DNA of 64,000 nucleotides from Mucilaginibacter sp. PPCGB 2223 (GTDB lineage: Bacteria > Bacteroidota > Bacteroidia > Sphingobacteriales > Sphingobacteriaceae). Positions within the stretch are counted from its first letter, which is position 1. Each line of letters opens with the position of its first letter. Positions 52,609-61,765 of the stretch are shown piece by piece. The stretch covers positions 1 to 64,000 of the forward strand of contig NZ_MDJS01000005.1 of the NCBI RefSeq assembly GCF_001705515.1, read 5' to 3'. The notes beneath the pieces were generated by a model that was not told the DNA's origin, made no database searches, and saw nothing but the letters and a program-made list of their open reading frames with translations. Position numbers and translations under genes: made by a program.

Positions 52609-52649
52609 GATTTTTTCGTAAAAAGCTATTAATTAGTGATGTTTAAATG

Positions 52650-52657
52650 TAATTTTG
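52650..52657 (+). promoter_or_regulatory. Bacteroidota -7 promoter box of kdgK
   Basis: TAATTTTG fits TAnnTTTG, the -7 element read by the Bacteroidota primary sigma factor. The expected -33 TTG is not clear. It would give a leader of about 55 bases before ATG 52720. Confidence 0.4.
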
Positions 52658-52719
52658 GCACCACTAAGTACCTTAGTATATATAAAACCTATTTTCAAAC
52701 TAAAAACATAAGTATAACG

Positions 52720-53745
52720 ATGTCGAAAAAAGTCGTAACCCTGGGAGAGATCATGCTGAGATTATCGACCCCTGATTTTAAAAGATTTGTACAGGCCGAT
52801 ACCTTTGATATTACCTACGGTGGCGGCGAAGCCAACGTTTCGGCGGCCCTTTGCAACTATGGTCTCAATGGTACCTTCGTGTCAAAAGTTCCTAATAACC
52901 CGATCGGCCAGTCGGCTATCAACCACTTACGCCGTTACGGTGTTGATACCCAGTTTGTAGCACGTGGTGGCGACAGGTTAGGTATTTACTTTTTAGAAAC
53001 AGGCGCTTCGATGCGTGCTTCGCAGGTTGTTTACGACCGTGCCGGTGCTTCTATCGCCGATGTTGATGCCAGCGAATTTAACTGGGACGCTATTTTTGAA
53101 GGCGCCGACTGGTTCCACACTACCGGTATCACCCCTGCTTTGAGCGATAAAGCTGCCGCTTTAACCTTAGCTGCTTTAAAAGCTGCAAAAGCTAAAGGCA
53201 TCACTACTTCGATCGACTTAAACTACCGTAAAAAATTGTGGAGCAAAGAAAAAGCCCGCCAGGTAATGACCGAACTTTGCCAGTATGTTGACGTTTGTAT
53301 CGGTAACGAAGAAGACGCTGACACTACTTTAGGCTTTAAAGCCGAAGGTACCGACGTAACCAAAGGCGAACTGAACCTTGACGGTTACAAAAGCGTTTTC
53401 AAACAAATGAAAGAAAAATTCGGCTTTAAATATATCGCTTCTACTTTACGCGAAAGCCACTCGGCATCTGATAACGGCTGGAGCGCTTTGGTATACAACG
53501 GCACCGATTTTTACCACACTAAACAGTACGAAGTACGTATTGTTGACCGTGTAGGTAGCGGCGACTCTTTCGCCAGCGGTTTCATCTTCGGTTTGGTTAC
53601 CGGCATGAGCCAGGGCGATGCTGCCGAGTTTGGCGTAGCTGCTTCGGCATTGAAACACACCATCCCGGGCGATTTGAACCACGCTACTTTATCAGAAGTT
53701 AAAGACCTGGTAAAAGGCGACGGTTCGGGACGCGTGCAACGCTAA
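52720..53745 (+). CDS. kdgK: 2-keto-3-deoxygluconate kinase (PfkB family)
   Basis: 341 aa from ATG 52720 (MSKKVVTLGEIMLRLSTPDF); the longer upstream frame is not credible. DITYGGGEANVSAAL is the sugar-binding N-terminal motif, and DRVGSGDSFASGFIFGLVTG has the PfkB signature with the catalytic Asp. It phosphorylates 2-keto-3-deoxygluconate for Eda. Its position opposite eda and upstream of a YhcH gene supports the substrate choice over fructose or ribose. Confidence 0.88.
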   Translation: MSKKVVTLGEIMLRLSTPDFKRFVQADTFDITYGGGEANVSAALCNYGLNGTFVSKVPNNPIGQSAINHLRRYGVDTQFVARGGDRLGIYFLETGASMRASQVVYDRAGASIADVDASEFNWDAIFEGADWFHTTGITPALSDKAAALTLAALKAAKAKGITTSIDLNYRKKLWSKEKARQVMTELCQYVDVCIGNEEDADTTLGFKAEGTDVTKGELNLDGYKSVFKQMKEKFGFKYIASTLRESHSASDNGWSALVYNGTDFYHTKQYEVRIVDRVGSGDSFASGFIFGLVTGMSQGDAAEFGVAASALKHTIPGDLNHATLSEVKDLVKGDGSGRVQR

Positions 53746-53752
53746 GATTAGC

Positions 53753-53847
53753 CTATAGTCCATGGACCATAGTAAAAAGGTTTATGGTTATTGATAAAAT
53801 AAAAACAAAAGAAAGACCATGGTCTATGGACTATTGACCATGGTCTT
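53753..53847. repeat. Word-like palindromes after kdgK
   Basis: A 20-bp near-perfect palindrome CTATAGTCCATGGACCATAG (53753-53772) begins eight bases past the kdgK stop. A second pair, AAGACCATGGTC (53813-53824) with GACCATGGTCTT (53836-53847), is exact. The words match those at 17066-17176. Confidence 0.7.
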
Positions 53848-53865
53848 CTTCAAAAAACAAAAACA

Positions 53866-54315
53866 ATGATCATAGATAAATTAGCAAACGGCGGTCAATA
53901 CATCGCTTTGCACCCGGGCTTTAAAGCCGCTTTCGACCATTTGGCTTCTGTCGACCTTAATGCCCTTGAAGTGGGTAAATACGATGTTGACGGTGTTAAA
54001 TATGCCGTAATGGCCAAAGACGGCGTGAGCAAGGAAGCTGCCGGCGAAAAATTTGAGTGTCACGATAAAAATATCGATATCCAGGTACTGATCAGCGGTA
54101 CTGAAAGCATGGGCTGGACACCACGTAACGATTGCAAATCGCCAAAGGCTGAATACAACGCTGAGAAAGACGTTACTTTTTATGCGGATGCGGCCCAGAT
54201 GTATTTTACATTAGAGGCCGGCCAGTTCGTTATCTTTTACCCGAATGATGTTCACGCGCCGATGATCGGTGAGGGTTTCATTAAGAAATTGGTGGTGAAG
54301 GTACCGATTGGATAG
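53866..54315 (+). CDS. YhcH/YjgK/YiaL-family cupin protein
   Basis: A 149-aa protein of the DUF386 family: AGEKFECHDKNIDIQVLISG and ITFYADAAQMYFTLEAGQFV-like core, then IFYPNDVHAPMIGEGFIKKL with His ligands of a cupin metal site (FECHDKN, DVHAP). Members interconvert or open sugar anomers in sialic-acid, alginate and other acid-sugar pathways. Its place beside kdgK supports a uronate role. Confidence 0.88.
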   Translation: MIIDKLANGGQYIALHPGFKAAFDHLASVDLNALEVGKYDVDGVKYAVMAKDGVSKEAAGEKFECHDKNIDIQVLISGTESMGWTPRNDCKSPKAEYNAEKDVTFYADAAQMYFTLEAGQFVIFYPNDVHAPMIGEGFIKKLVVKVPIG

Positions 54316-54419
54316 CCCTGAGCCGGGAGCCTTTAGCCCTGAGCCGAAAAGTTTAAGAGCCTGCATGTCGGAAGATGTGCGGGCTTTTTTGTTAAATTCA
54401 TATTTAATCTTGTAATGTG

Positions 54420-54971
54420 ATGAATGTCCAGCCTCAAACACCTTATGAATACAAATTTTCCCAGGAATACATAAGGCAACTGGAATTTGACTATCTCGAA
54501 ACCTATTCATTTCAGCGTGGCGAAGTATTCGAGTTGGAATTAGAAAACAATCGGGCCAGATTTCGAGCACTTAATGATTCTCAGAATAAGAGAACGCCGG
54601 ATGAGGAAATGGAATTCAGGGCGTTACTTAGCAGGCCGGTGAGCGCTGAGCTTTTAATCGATGATAATGAGCAAATGCACTTAACTGCTGTTAAAACGGG
54701 GAGTTTTCCGAAACTATCGCGAGAAGCAACCATGATTACAAACATCCTAAAAATGGAAGCATTAAATGTGCCGGCATGGATGTGTGCACCAATGTATAGG
54801 GATGCTATCGTCTTTTATGATGCAAACGGTAAGAGAGCTTCTGTTTTGAATATCTGTTTTAGCTGCGAGTATATGGCTACAGGAAAGTCGCATCTCATAA
54901 ACGCTGATAGTAACGTTTATAGCCAATTAAAAAATTTACTCATTAATATCGGACATGCAATAACTGAGTAA
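54420..54971 (+). CDS. Hypothetical 183-aa protein
   Basis: Start chosen at ATG 54420. Mostly polar with a hydrophobic C-terminal third; SVLNICFSCEYMATGKS near the end contains a C-x2-C pair. No signal peptide and no family recognised. The AT content is higher than in the uronate genes. It is followed by a cruciform-forming spacer. Confidence 0.5.
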   Translation: MNVQPQTPYEYKFSQEYIRQLEFDYLETYSFQRGEVFELELENNRARFRALNDSQNKRTPDEEMEFRALLSRPVSAELLIDDNEQMHLTAVKTGSFPKLSREATMITNILKMEALNVPAWMCAPMYRDAIVFYDANGKRASVLNICFSCEYMATGKSHLINADSNVYSQLKNLLINIGHAITE

Positions 54972-54993
54972 AATGCTTTAAATAAACTCATTT

Positions 54994-55073
54994 GGCGCAA
55001 GCGTCCGCTTGTGCCGTTTAAGCTGGTTAATTAGCGAGCGTGGGATACAAGCACCCGCTTGCACCAGGCTCGC
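54994..55073. repeat. Pair of hairpins between convergent genes
   Basis: Hairpin 1: GGCGCAAGC (54994-55002) with GCTTGTGCC (55007-55015), one mismatch. Hairpin 2: GCGAGC (55034-55039) with GCTCGC (55068-55073), with an inner CAAGC/GCTTG. Likely stops both neighbouring transcripts; the CGCAAGCG words recur near 4371. Confidence 0.55.
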
Positions 55074-55092
55074 TGTTTGTAAGCGTTTTTTC

Positions 55093-55983
55093 TTAATTCC
55101 AGATCTGATTCTGAAACTGCTTGGGCGTGATGCCTGTTTCGCGCTTAAAGAGCCTCGAAAAATAAGGAAGATTATCAAAGCCTAAGGCATAAGCGGTTTC
55201 GGTAATGTTGTTACCTGAGCCTTTCAATAGGTTTTTAGCTTCAGAAATGAGATGGATATGGATCAGTTCGATGGCGGTTTTGCCGGTTTCCTGTTTAAGG
55301 AGGTCGCTTAGGTAATGAGCCGAGATATTGAGCTGATCGGCCATGAATTTAACAGACGGGAAGCCATTTTGACGCAGGGAGCCGCTTTCGGAATATTGTG
55401 TTAAAAGCTGATCGAATTTGGAAACTACTTTGCCAGTTAACTCCTTGCGGTTAATAAACTGCCTTTTATAATAACGCTGCGAGTATTTGAGCATCGAATC
55501 GATATGGCCGAGCATGATCTCGCGGCTGTATTCGTCCTGGTTATTCAGGTATTCGGTTTGGATCTTATCGTGAAGCTCCCACATTACTTTTTCTTCGCTT
55601 GGCGACAGGTGCAGCGCTTCGTTTACATCATAATCGAAAAAGTTATATTTTTTGATGTCGTGAAAAAGCGGGTGGCCGTTTAAAAAATCAGGGTGGAAGA
55701 AAATCAGAAAGCCATTTTCCTCAAAAAGCAGATCGCGAAAAGCCACTACCTGCCTTGGCTTTACGTACGACATGGAGCCATTTTGATGATCGTACCTGGT
55801 TTTACCATAAGTAAACATACCCGATTTTAATTTTTTAAACCCGATCATGTAAAAATCGGTGGTAAACTCACGATCATTAATAGAGCAATGCCCGTTGCAT
55901 TTAACCAGGCTGATCAACGGGTTTTCGGGCAGGTCAAAGCCATATTCGCGGTGGAGTTCGTCGAGCGTTTTAAAATGTTTCAT
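55093..55983 (-). CDS. AraC-family transcriptional regulator
   Basis: A 296-aa protein. The C-terminal 100 residues are two helix-turn-helix units: SVKFMADQLNISAHYLSDLL and NITETAYALGFDNLPYFSRLFK followed by RETGITPKQF, the AraC signature. The N-terminal part (about 1-190) is a cupin-like ligand region. It precedes an SDR oxidoreductase gene on the same strand, which it may control. Confidence 0.9.
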   Translation of the reverse strand: MKHFKTLDELHREYGFDLPENPLISLVKCNGHCSINDREFTTDFYMIGFKKLKSGMFTYGKTRYDHQNGSMSYVKPRQVVAFRDLLFEENGFLIFFHPDFLNGHPLFHDIKKYNFFDYDVNEALHLSPSEEKVMWELHDKIQTEYLNNQDEYSREIMLGHIDSMLKYSQRYYKRQFINRKELTGKVVSKFDQLLTQYSESGSLRQNGFPSVKFMADQLNISAHYLSDLLKQETGKTAIELIHIHLISEAKNLLKGSGNNITETAYALGFDNLPYFSRLFKRETGITPKQFQNQIWN

Positions 55984-56062
55984 TTTCGGGAAAATATAAG
56001 TAAATCTACGCCCTGACGGGCGTAGATTCTGTCAGTTAAATTCAATTTTATTTGCGGCTTAA

Positions 56063-56881
56063 TTACGCCCCGTGGGCAGCTACGGCTACGTCGTTCCATT
56101 CTTCCCAGGTGGCCAGCTTCTGCTCGTAAACCTGTTTAGCCCATGGGTAAGCCACTTTGCCTAAAAACAACCTTAACGGCGGGTTTTCGCTGTCGACCAG
56201 TTTAAGTACGGCTGCCGAGGTTGCGGCAGGGTCGCCAAAGATATCAGGGGTTAAACCCGACTTAAAACCGGCGTGAACGGCAGCGTATTCGTCCATGGGT
56301 TTAGCCTGCGATGCTGATGCACCGGCCCAATCGGTAGCAAAGCCGTTAGGTTCGATGAGGCTTACTTTGATGCCAAAACCGGCAACTTCTGATGCCAGGG
56401 TTTCGCTCAAACCTTCAACCGCAAATTTTGAGGCGTTGTAAATGCCCAAAGTCGGCAGTGTGGTGATGCCCAATACGCTCGATACCTGGATGATATGCCC
56501 ATGACCTTGTTTACGCATTATCGGCAACACCGCCTGTGTAACCCAAAGCAAACCGAACACATTGGTCTCGATTTGTTGCCTTGCTTCATCTTCACTGGTT
56601 TCTTCGATGGTGCCAAACAGCCCGAAGCCTGCATTGTTGATCAGCACATCGATACTGCCAAGCGAGGCATTTGCGTATTTTACGGCTTCGAAAACCGCAG
56701 TACGGTTATTCACATCCAATTGGATGGGTGTAACCTGGTCGCCGAACTCGCTAACCAGGTCGTCCAGGTCAGCTAATTTCCTGGCTGTTGCGGCTACCTT
56801 ATCGCCGCGTTTTAAAAAAGCTTTGGCCCATAATTTACCAAAACCTCTTGATGCTCCTGTTATTAAAATTGTCTTTGCCAT
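56063..56881 (-). CDS. Classical SDR oxidoreductase
   Basis: A 272-aa protein. TILITGASRGFGKLWAKAFL is the NAD(P) Rossmann motif, DVLINNAGFGLFG follows, and the catalytic triad has Ser in VSSVLG and Tyr/Lys in YNASKFAVEGL. Reduces or oxidises a small alcohol or ketone. It lies 79 bases upstream of the AraC gene on the same strand. Confidence 0.92.
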   Translation of the reverse strand: MAKTILITGASRGFGKLWAKAFLKRGDKVAATARKLADLDDLVSEFGDQVTPIQLDVNNRTAVFEAVKYANASLGSIDVLINNAGFGLFGTIEETSEDEARQQIETNVFGLLWVTQAVLPIMRKQGHGHIIQVSSVLGITTLPTLGIYNASKFAVEGLSETLASEVAGFGIKVSLIEPNGFATDWAGASASQAKPMDEYAAVHAGFKSGLTPDIFGDPAATSAAVLKLVDSENPPLRLFLGKVAYPWAKQVYEQKLATWEEWNDVAVAAHGA

Positions 56882-57084
56882 GTTGTTTTTGATTTAATGA
56901 TACAAAGGTACCGGGCGCTACCAGCTGCGGTTTATACAGAAGCGGGGAATACTGATACAAAACGCGGAATGTAACAGGAGGTGAGAGCGGCCGTGATTGT
57001 TTTTTCAGCCTGAGGGGCAGCCCATTAAACATTCACACCCTTGCTTTGTTATGCAATAAGTTAGGGTCAAATTAACTTTATTGC

Positions 57085-58068
57085 ATGAACGTAGTTATGA
57101 AGTTATTTTCAAAAAGCGGCATTAAACACATCGGCCAATTGCTGTGGACAACCGCTATCAACTTTGTTAACGATAACGGTTTAAAATACAGCGCTTCGCT
57201 GGCCTACTACACGGTATTTTCGCTGGCGCCGCTGATGATGCTGATGATATTCATCGTCGGTATTTATTACGGGCACGATGCGTTTACCGGGCAGATCTAT
57301 CCGCAGCTGCGCGGCTTTGTAGGCGACGATGCCGCCGCCCAGGTGCAGGAAATGGTGAAAAGCATCCAGATGGGCAAATCAACTATGGCGATAGTAATCG
57401 GTGCAGTAACCGTAATTATTGGCGCTACCGGTGTGTTTTTGGATATGCAGGATACATTGAATATCATTTGGAGGATAAAAGCCAAACCCAAGCGCAGTTG
57501 GGTGAAGTTTTTAACCAATCGTTTACTATCGTTCTCGCTGGTGATCAGTATCGGTTTTCTGATGCTGGTATCGCTGCTCATCAATACCCTTGTTGATGCT
57601 TTGAGCGATAAGCTGGCGCATTATCTGCACAGTGATGTAACGGTGCTGCTGTTCAGCCTCATTAACCTGGCTATTACCTTTGTTGTGATCATGGTGCTGT
57701 TCGCCATCATTTTTAAATTTTTACCCGATGCCGAAATACAGTGGAAGCATGTACGTGTAGGCGCATTTTTTACTGCGCTGCTGTTTATGCTTGGCAAATA
57801 TCTTATTGGCCTGTACATCTCATCCAGCAAAATAGGGTCAACGTATGGTGCTGCGGGATCTATCATTATCATTTTTGCATGGATATACTATGCTTCGGCG
57901 CTGGTATATATGGGCGCCGAATTCACCCAGGTGTATACCGAGTTCAGGGGCAGCCGCATCGAACCATCCGAATACGCAGTGGCTGTTAAACAAACCGAGG
58001 GAGAGAAGGATGTGGCAACACTCCCTGTACAGAACCCCGAAATCAAGAAGGTTGCTACTGAGGGCTGA
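57085..58068 (+). CDS. YihY/BrkB-family membrane protein
   Basis: A 327-aa protein. NDNGLKYSASLAYYTVFSLA (36-55) and the following LMMLMIFIVGIYYG helix are family signatures; GATGVFLDMQDTLNIIWRIK lies in the middle, then four more helices. The C-terminal 40 residues are polar. The family was once mislabelled ribonuclease BN; its function is still unknown. Its 3' end overlaps the convergent lipoprotein gene by 14 bases. Confidence 0.85.
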   Translation: MNVVMKLFSKSGIKHIGQLLWTTAINFVNDNGLKYSASLAYYTVFSLAPLMMLMIFIVGIYYGHDAFTGQIYPQLRGFVGDDAAAQVQEMVKSIQMGKSTMAIVIGAVTVIIGATGVFLDMQDTLNIIWRIKAKPKRSWVKFLTNRLLSFSLVISIGFLMLVSLLINTLVDALSDKLAHYLHSDVTVLLFSLINLAITFVVIMVLFAIIFKFLPDAEIQWKHVRVGAFFTALLFMLGKYLIGLYISSSKIGSTYGAAGSIIIIFAWIYYASALVYMGAEFTQVYTEFRGSRIEPSEYAVAVKQTEGEKDVATLPVQNPEIKKVATEG

Positions 58069-58480
58069 TGTTCACCTCATCAGGTCCGTCCAGTTTGCTG
58101 ACATGGCAGGCACATTTACCCCCGCTGATCTTGTAGTTCACCTTTAGGATACTATCATTTGTTTTTTTGATCTGCAGTTGCAAATTCTCGCCTTTCTCTG
58201 CAAATTGCTTCAGATGGCTATCGTCGGCTATCACGATGGTGTTGGGGTTAGCTGTCCCCGGCAAGGGGTTACTGTTAACCGTTCTGCCGGTAGCCAGATT
58301 CACCACTTTATAGGATTTGAACTTAACCTCGCTGCCATCGGTGGTGATGATCTTTACCGGGATAGAAACGAAAATATGGGTACAGATGATATCGCCGCAC
58401 CCGGGCTTTTTTGTGTGTTCCGAGCTACAGGCTGTAGCTAAAATTGATACAAGGGCTGCGATAAACAAGCGCGTTTTCAT
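58055..58480 (-). CDS. Lipoprotein of unknown function
   Basis: A 141-aa protein. The signal MKTRLFIAALVSILATAC has a lipobox LATAC. The body has several Cys (CGDIIC, KCACH) and beta-strand alternation (VSIPVKIITTDGSEVKFKSY). Unrecognised. It is five bases from the peptidase gene upstream on the same strand and probably shares its transcript. Confidence 0.6.
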   Translation of the reverse strand: MKTRLFIAALVSILATACSSEHTKKPGCGDIICTHIFVSIPVKIITTDGSEVKFKSYKVVNLATGRTVNSNPLPGTANPNTIVIADDSHLKQFAEKGENLQLQIKKTNDSILKVNYKISGGKCACHVSKLDGPDEVNISPQ

Positions 58481-58485
58481 GATTT

Positions 58486-59811
58486 TTAGTAATTATCATG
58501 TAGGTACGTCATAATCCGTACCATTTCGTCGCGTATCTCGCGTGTAGGTCGGGTAAAGTTATTGTTCATGAACGAAAATGCCAGCCTTTTGCCTTTACGG
58601 GTAACCAGGTAACCGCTCTGGTTATGGTTGTTGGCCAGGGTACCGGTTTTTGCCCAGACAAAGGGCACACCATTATCGGTTTTGTAGGCCGAGCGGATGG
58701 TGCCCGCCACCCCGCCTATTGGCATCATGCCGTGTAGTTTCTTTTCATCCTTAACCTCGGCAAGGATTTTATTGAGCAGCGCTACCATATCGCGCGGGGT
58801 AAACAGGTCTTTTCGCGACAGGCCAGAGCCGTCGGCCCATTGGGGTTTATCGGGCAGGTCGCTGAGGTAATGTTTAACCGAGTAGCTGATCACCGAATCG
58901 GTGCTCAGGGTTTTAAAACGGGTTGACGCGCATACTAAAAGCAACTGTTCGGCAATAAAATTATCGCTCGGTTGCAGCATGCGTTTATAAACCGAATCGG
59001 CAGGAGCATTGTAAATAGTTTTAGCGTCCCCTGGGATGGGTAAACTTACCAATCCAACCGTTTTATGTAAAGTATCCTGCAAAAGCTCAAGCGTTAACTG
59101 CACAGATGTTTTCCAGGGTATTTCCTGCCGGTATTTTTTGGGGACAGGCATATTGGGATATACAAAGCTATTGCTCAGGATATCGCGCTGCACAAAAAAC
59201 GAACCGGGTTTGTAAGTATCGTCGCGGCGCAGGTAGCGTTTCAAAAAGCCGGGCTTTACCTGTAATTCGCCCGCGGCGTCAGCGTAAACTATCGCCACAT
59301 TATCCTCAACCGGCAGTTCGGTTATTTCGGCCTGGTAATAGTCGTTATAATCGCCGTACGGCCAGCCATCGCCATAAAAAGTACCGGTATAGCGCCCGTA
59401 CGAGTAATAAATATTTTGTGTAGTGTTTTTTAGCAGGTTGTAGGCTTTGACGGCTTTCAGATCAGTTTGCAGGAACGAGGGGTCGCCCGTACCCCAGAAT
59501 ATCAACGAGTCGCCCCGGTTAACATACTGCAGGCCGGGGATCGAATCGCCCAGCATTCGTAGGCAGGTATAAAAAGTATACAGCTTGGTGTTGGAGGCGG
59601 GGGTAAAATACTTGTCGGAGTTTAGTTCGTAGATCATTTGCTGCTTATCCAGGTCGTACAATGCAAAGCCGGTAAAGTGATCGTTTACAATTGCAGATTG
59701 TTTGAACAGCTTTTTTACGCTGCCTTTTTGAAGTTTTGGGGTACAGGCCTGGAAAGTGGCAGTCAAAATAATAAGCAAATAAAATGTGCGAAAGCAACCT
59801 TTGTTTAACAT
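58486..59811 (-). CDS. dacB: D-alanyl-D-alanine carboxypeptidase/endopeptidase (PBP4 type)
   Basis: A 441-aa S13 peptidase. A lipobox-type start ends FQAC. The SxxK catalytic motif is SNTK (73-76) in FTPASNTKLYT; ADGSGLSRKD carries the second motif region; the KTG motif is WAKTGTLANN. It trims peptidoglycan stem peptides or cross-links in the periplasm. The ATG at 59811 is followed by a good lipoprotein signal. Confidence 0.9.
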   Translation of the reverse strand: MLNKGCFRTFYLLIILTATFQACTPKLQKGSVKKLFKQSAIVNDHFTGFALYDLDKQQMIYELNSDKYFTPASNTKLYTFYTCLRMLGDSIPGLQYVNRGDSLIFWGTGDPSFLQTDLKAVKAYNLLKNTTQNIYYSYGRYTGTFYGDGWPYGDYNDYYQAEITELPVEDNVAIVYADAAGELQVKPGFLKRYLRRDDTYKPGSFFVQRDILSNSFVYPNMPVPKKYRQEIPWKTSVQLTLELLQDTLHKTVGLVSLPIPGDAKTIYNAPADSVYKRMLQPSDNFIAEQLLLVCASTRFKTLSTDSVISYSVKHYLSDLPDKPQWADGSGLSRKDLFTPRDMVALLNKILAEVKDEKKLHGMMPIGGVAGTIRSAYKTDNGVPFVWAKTGTLANNHNQSGYLVTRKGKRLAFSFMNNNFTRPTREIRDEMVRIMTYLHDNY

Positions 59812-59887
59812 ATAATGTATTTTATTATGAGGGCCAGTATGACTGACTTAATTATTCGTAAATTTATAAAACCAATTGTAAATACCC

Positions 59888-61141
59888 TTGATAATTAATT
59901 TGATTGTGCGGTTTAAGTATTGCATTGTTATTTTAATAATGATGCTGTATTGTAATATCAGGGCAACATATGCGCAGCAATATTTTGAGGTGGAAAATAA
60001 CCACAAACGTGCGTATTTTAGGTTTCAGTTATTGCGGGATATGATCATCGTACCCCTTAAAATAAACGGAAAAGGGCCATATAACTTTATATTAGATAGC
60101 GGCGTGGGGGTAATGATCATTACCGAGCCAACGCTTATCGATTCGCTCGACATACACAATAAACGTTTAATTAAAATTTCGGGCCTTGGCAACAATGAGG
60201 ACTTTGATGCTTATGTAACTTCGGGGCTTCATGTTAACCTGCCTGGCGGCATCAGGGGGCAGGATATCTCTGCCGCTATCTTTACAAAAGATCATTTTGG
60301 CCTTTCAAACTATGCGGGCACGCCCATCTATGGTTTATTAGGGTATGAGTTTTTTAACAGTTTTACGGTAAAGATAGATTTTGACGATAGCACGGTAACG
60401 GTCGGCGCGCCAAAAGACATCCGTATTTTTAAACGGGGCAGCAAATTGCCTCTGACTGTTGAGGACCGGAAACCATACATCAAAACCAGGCTGTTTTTGC
60501 CCGATGGCAAACAGGTAGAGGATAAACTGGTCGTCGACCTGGGCGCCGGCCACCCCTTATCGCTCGAAAACCTGATAGAAGCCAACAAAGGCCTGCCAGA
60601 TAAATTTATATCGGCCAACCTGGGTATGGGTTTAACCGGCCCTATAAGCGGTTACCTGAGCCGCATCAGCGAAATAGAACTGGGTAAATACAAGTTAAAA
60701 AATGTGATTACATCGTTTCCAGATTCGATAACAAAAAAAGATGATACCTTATCGGTTAAACGCGATGGCAATTTGGGCATAGGCATCCTCAAACGGTTTA
60801 ATTTAATCATCGATTATTCGAACCAGGTAATGTATTTTAAATCGAACTTATTATTCTATAAGCCATTTGAGCACGATATGAGCGGTATTGAATATTTTTG
60901 TGGAGGGGATAATTTAAAGCATATTGTTATTAACCGGGTTGAAAAAGGCTCGGCAGCCGACGAGATCGGCTTAATTAAAGGAGATGAGATCGTGCGGATC
61001 AATTTCAAATCGGTTCAGGATATGTCTATCGAAGAAATTGATAATATTTTTAAATCGCGCGATGACCGCAGTATTTTGCTGGATGTATACCGGAACGGGG
61101 TTTACGACAGATTAATATTAACCTTAAAAAGACGGATTTAA
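59888..61141 (+). CDS. Exported aspartyl protease with PDZ domain
   Basis: A 417-aa protein. A hydrophobic N-terminus (YCIVILIMMLYCNIRATYA) acts as signal peptide. GPYNFILDSGVGVMIITE has the first catalytic Asp (DSG, not DTG); a second half has DKLVVDLGAGHPLSL, in the position of the second Asp. The C-terminal 80 residues, HIVINRVEKGSAADEIGLIK, are a PDZ domain. The start is uncertain: TTG 59888 is taken, GTG 59906 and ATG 59939 also fit. Confidence 0.82.
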   Translation: MIINLIVRFKYCIVILIMMLYCNIRATYAQQYFEVENNHKRAYFRFQLLRDMIIVPLKINGKGPYNFILDSGVGVMIITEPTLIDSLDIHNKRLIKISGLGNNEDFDAYVTSGLHVNLPGGIRGQDISAAIFTKDHFGLSNYAGTPIYGLLGYEFFNSFTVKIDFDDSTVTVGAPKDIRIFKRGSKLPLTVEDRKPYIKTRLFLPDGKQVEDKLVVDLGAGHPLSLENLIEANKGLPDKFISANLGMGLTGPISGYLSRISEIELGKYKLKNVITSFPDSITKKDDTLSVKRDGNLGIGILKRFNLIIDYSNQVMYFKSNLLFYKPFEHDMSGIEYFCGGDNLKHIVINRVEKGSAADEIGLIKGDEIVRINFKSVQDMSIEEIDNIFKSRDDRSILLDVYRNGVYDRLILTLKRRI

Positions 61142-61196
61142 GATACCGGGAACCGGCCAGGCTGCTAACACCTGCTCCATATATTAAAAAACAAAA

Positions 61197-61469
61197 CTAT
61201 TTTAATTCGCTCAGGTTCTCAAAAAACGCGCTTTGCAGATCGAGCAGCGAGCGAATTTTGATTTTTTCGCCGTAGGTATCAAAACAGATAAATTCGGGTT
61301 TTTCTGCCTGTCCCAGTTTGTGTTGCTCAATAAAGTTGAATGTCTTAAAAAAATAGTGATCAACTTTAACACCGGTTTTTTTGATCACTTCAGACGAGTT
61401 TAACCTAAACCCGATCTTATCCATCCAGTTGTGAACCCTGGAGTGTAACGACGCCCGCAATTTGTTCAT
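61197..61469 (-). CDS. Small conserved-looking protein, 90 aa
   Basis: MNKLRASLHSRVHNWMDKIG begins a helical basic half, then FFKTFNFIEQHKLGQ and YGEKIKIRSLLDLQSAFFEN. No domain recognised and no signal peptide. It lies alone between the protease and the barrel gene. Confidence 0.55.
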   Translation of the reverse strand: MNKLRASLHSRVHNWMDKIGFRLNSSEVIKKTGVKVDHYFFKTFNFIEQHKLGQAEKPEFICFDTYGEKIKIRSLLDLQSAFFENLSELK

Positions 61470-61765
61470 ATAGGTTATGTTTTTATAGACTAACGAAACA
61501 CCATCCCTATTGTTTCAACAAATTTACAATCAACTTAAGCACAATTGTTAACAAAACAATAACACCGATATGTTATAAAGTATATAATATGGTGTTTGGT
61601 CGCAAAAAATGACCCTTTTGTCGTACCTTCGCGGCAAATTGTAACAATGCTATGATTTTTACCGGATTATCGTTAAGAAAGTGAACTTTTGTATCGTGTA
61701 AATGTCTACCTAATTAAGCATTTGATTTTACCCCGAGATAAAAAGGAGACATAGAATTTATAATC
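61470..61765. promoter_or_regulatory. AT-rich divergent regulatory region
   Basis: About 300 bases between divergent genes. It holds an imperfect palindrome at 61563-61594 (CACC-ATAT arms) and a TACCTTCG box at 61624-61631 with TTTG 25 bases upstream, a possible Bacteroidota promoter for the barrel gene with a leader of about 125 bases. Spacing is longer than ideal. Confidence 0.4.
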
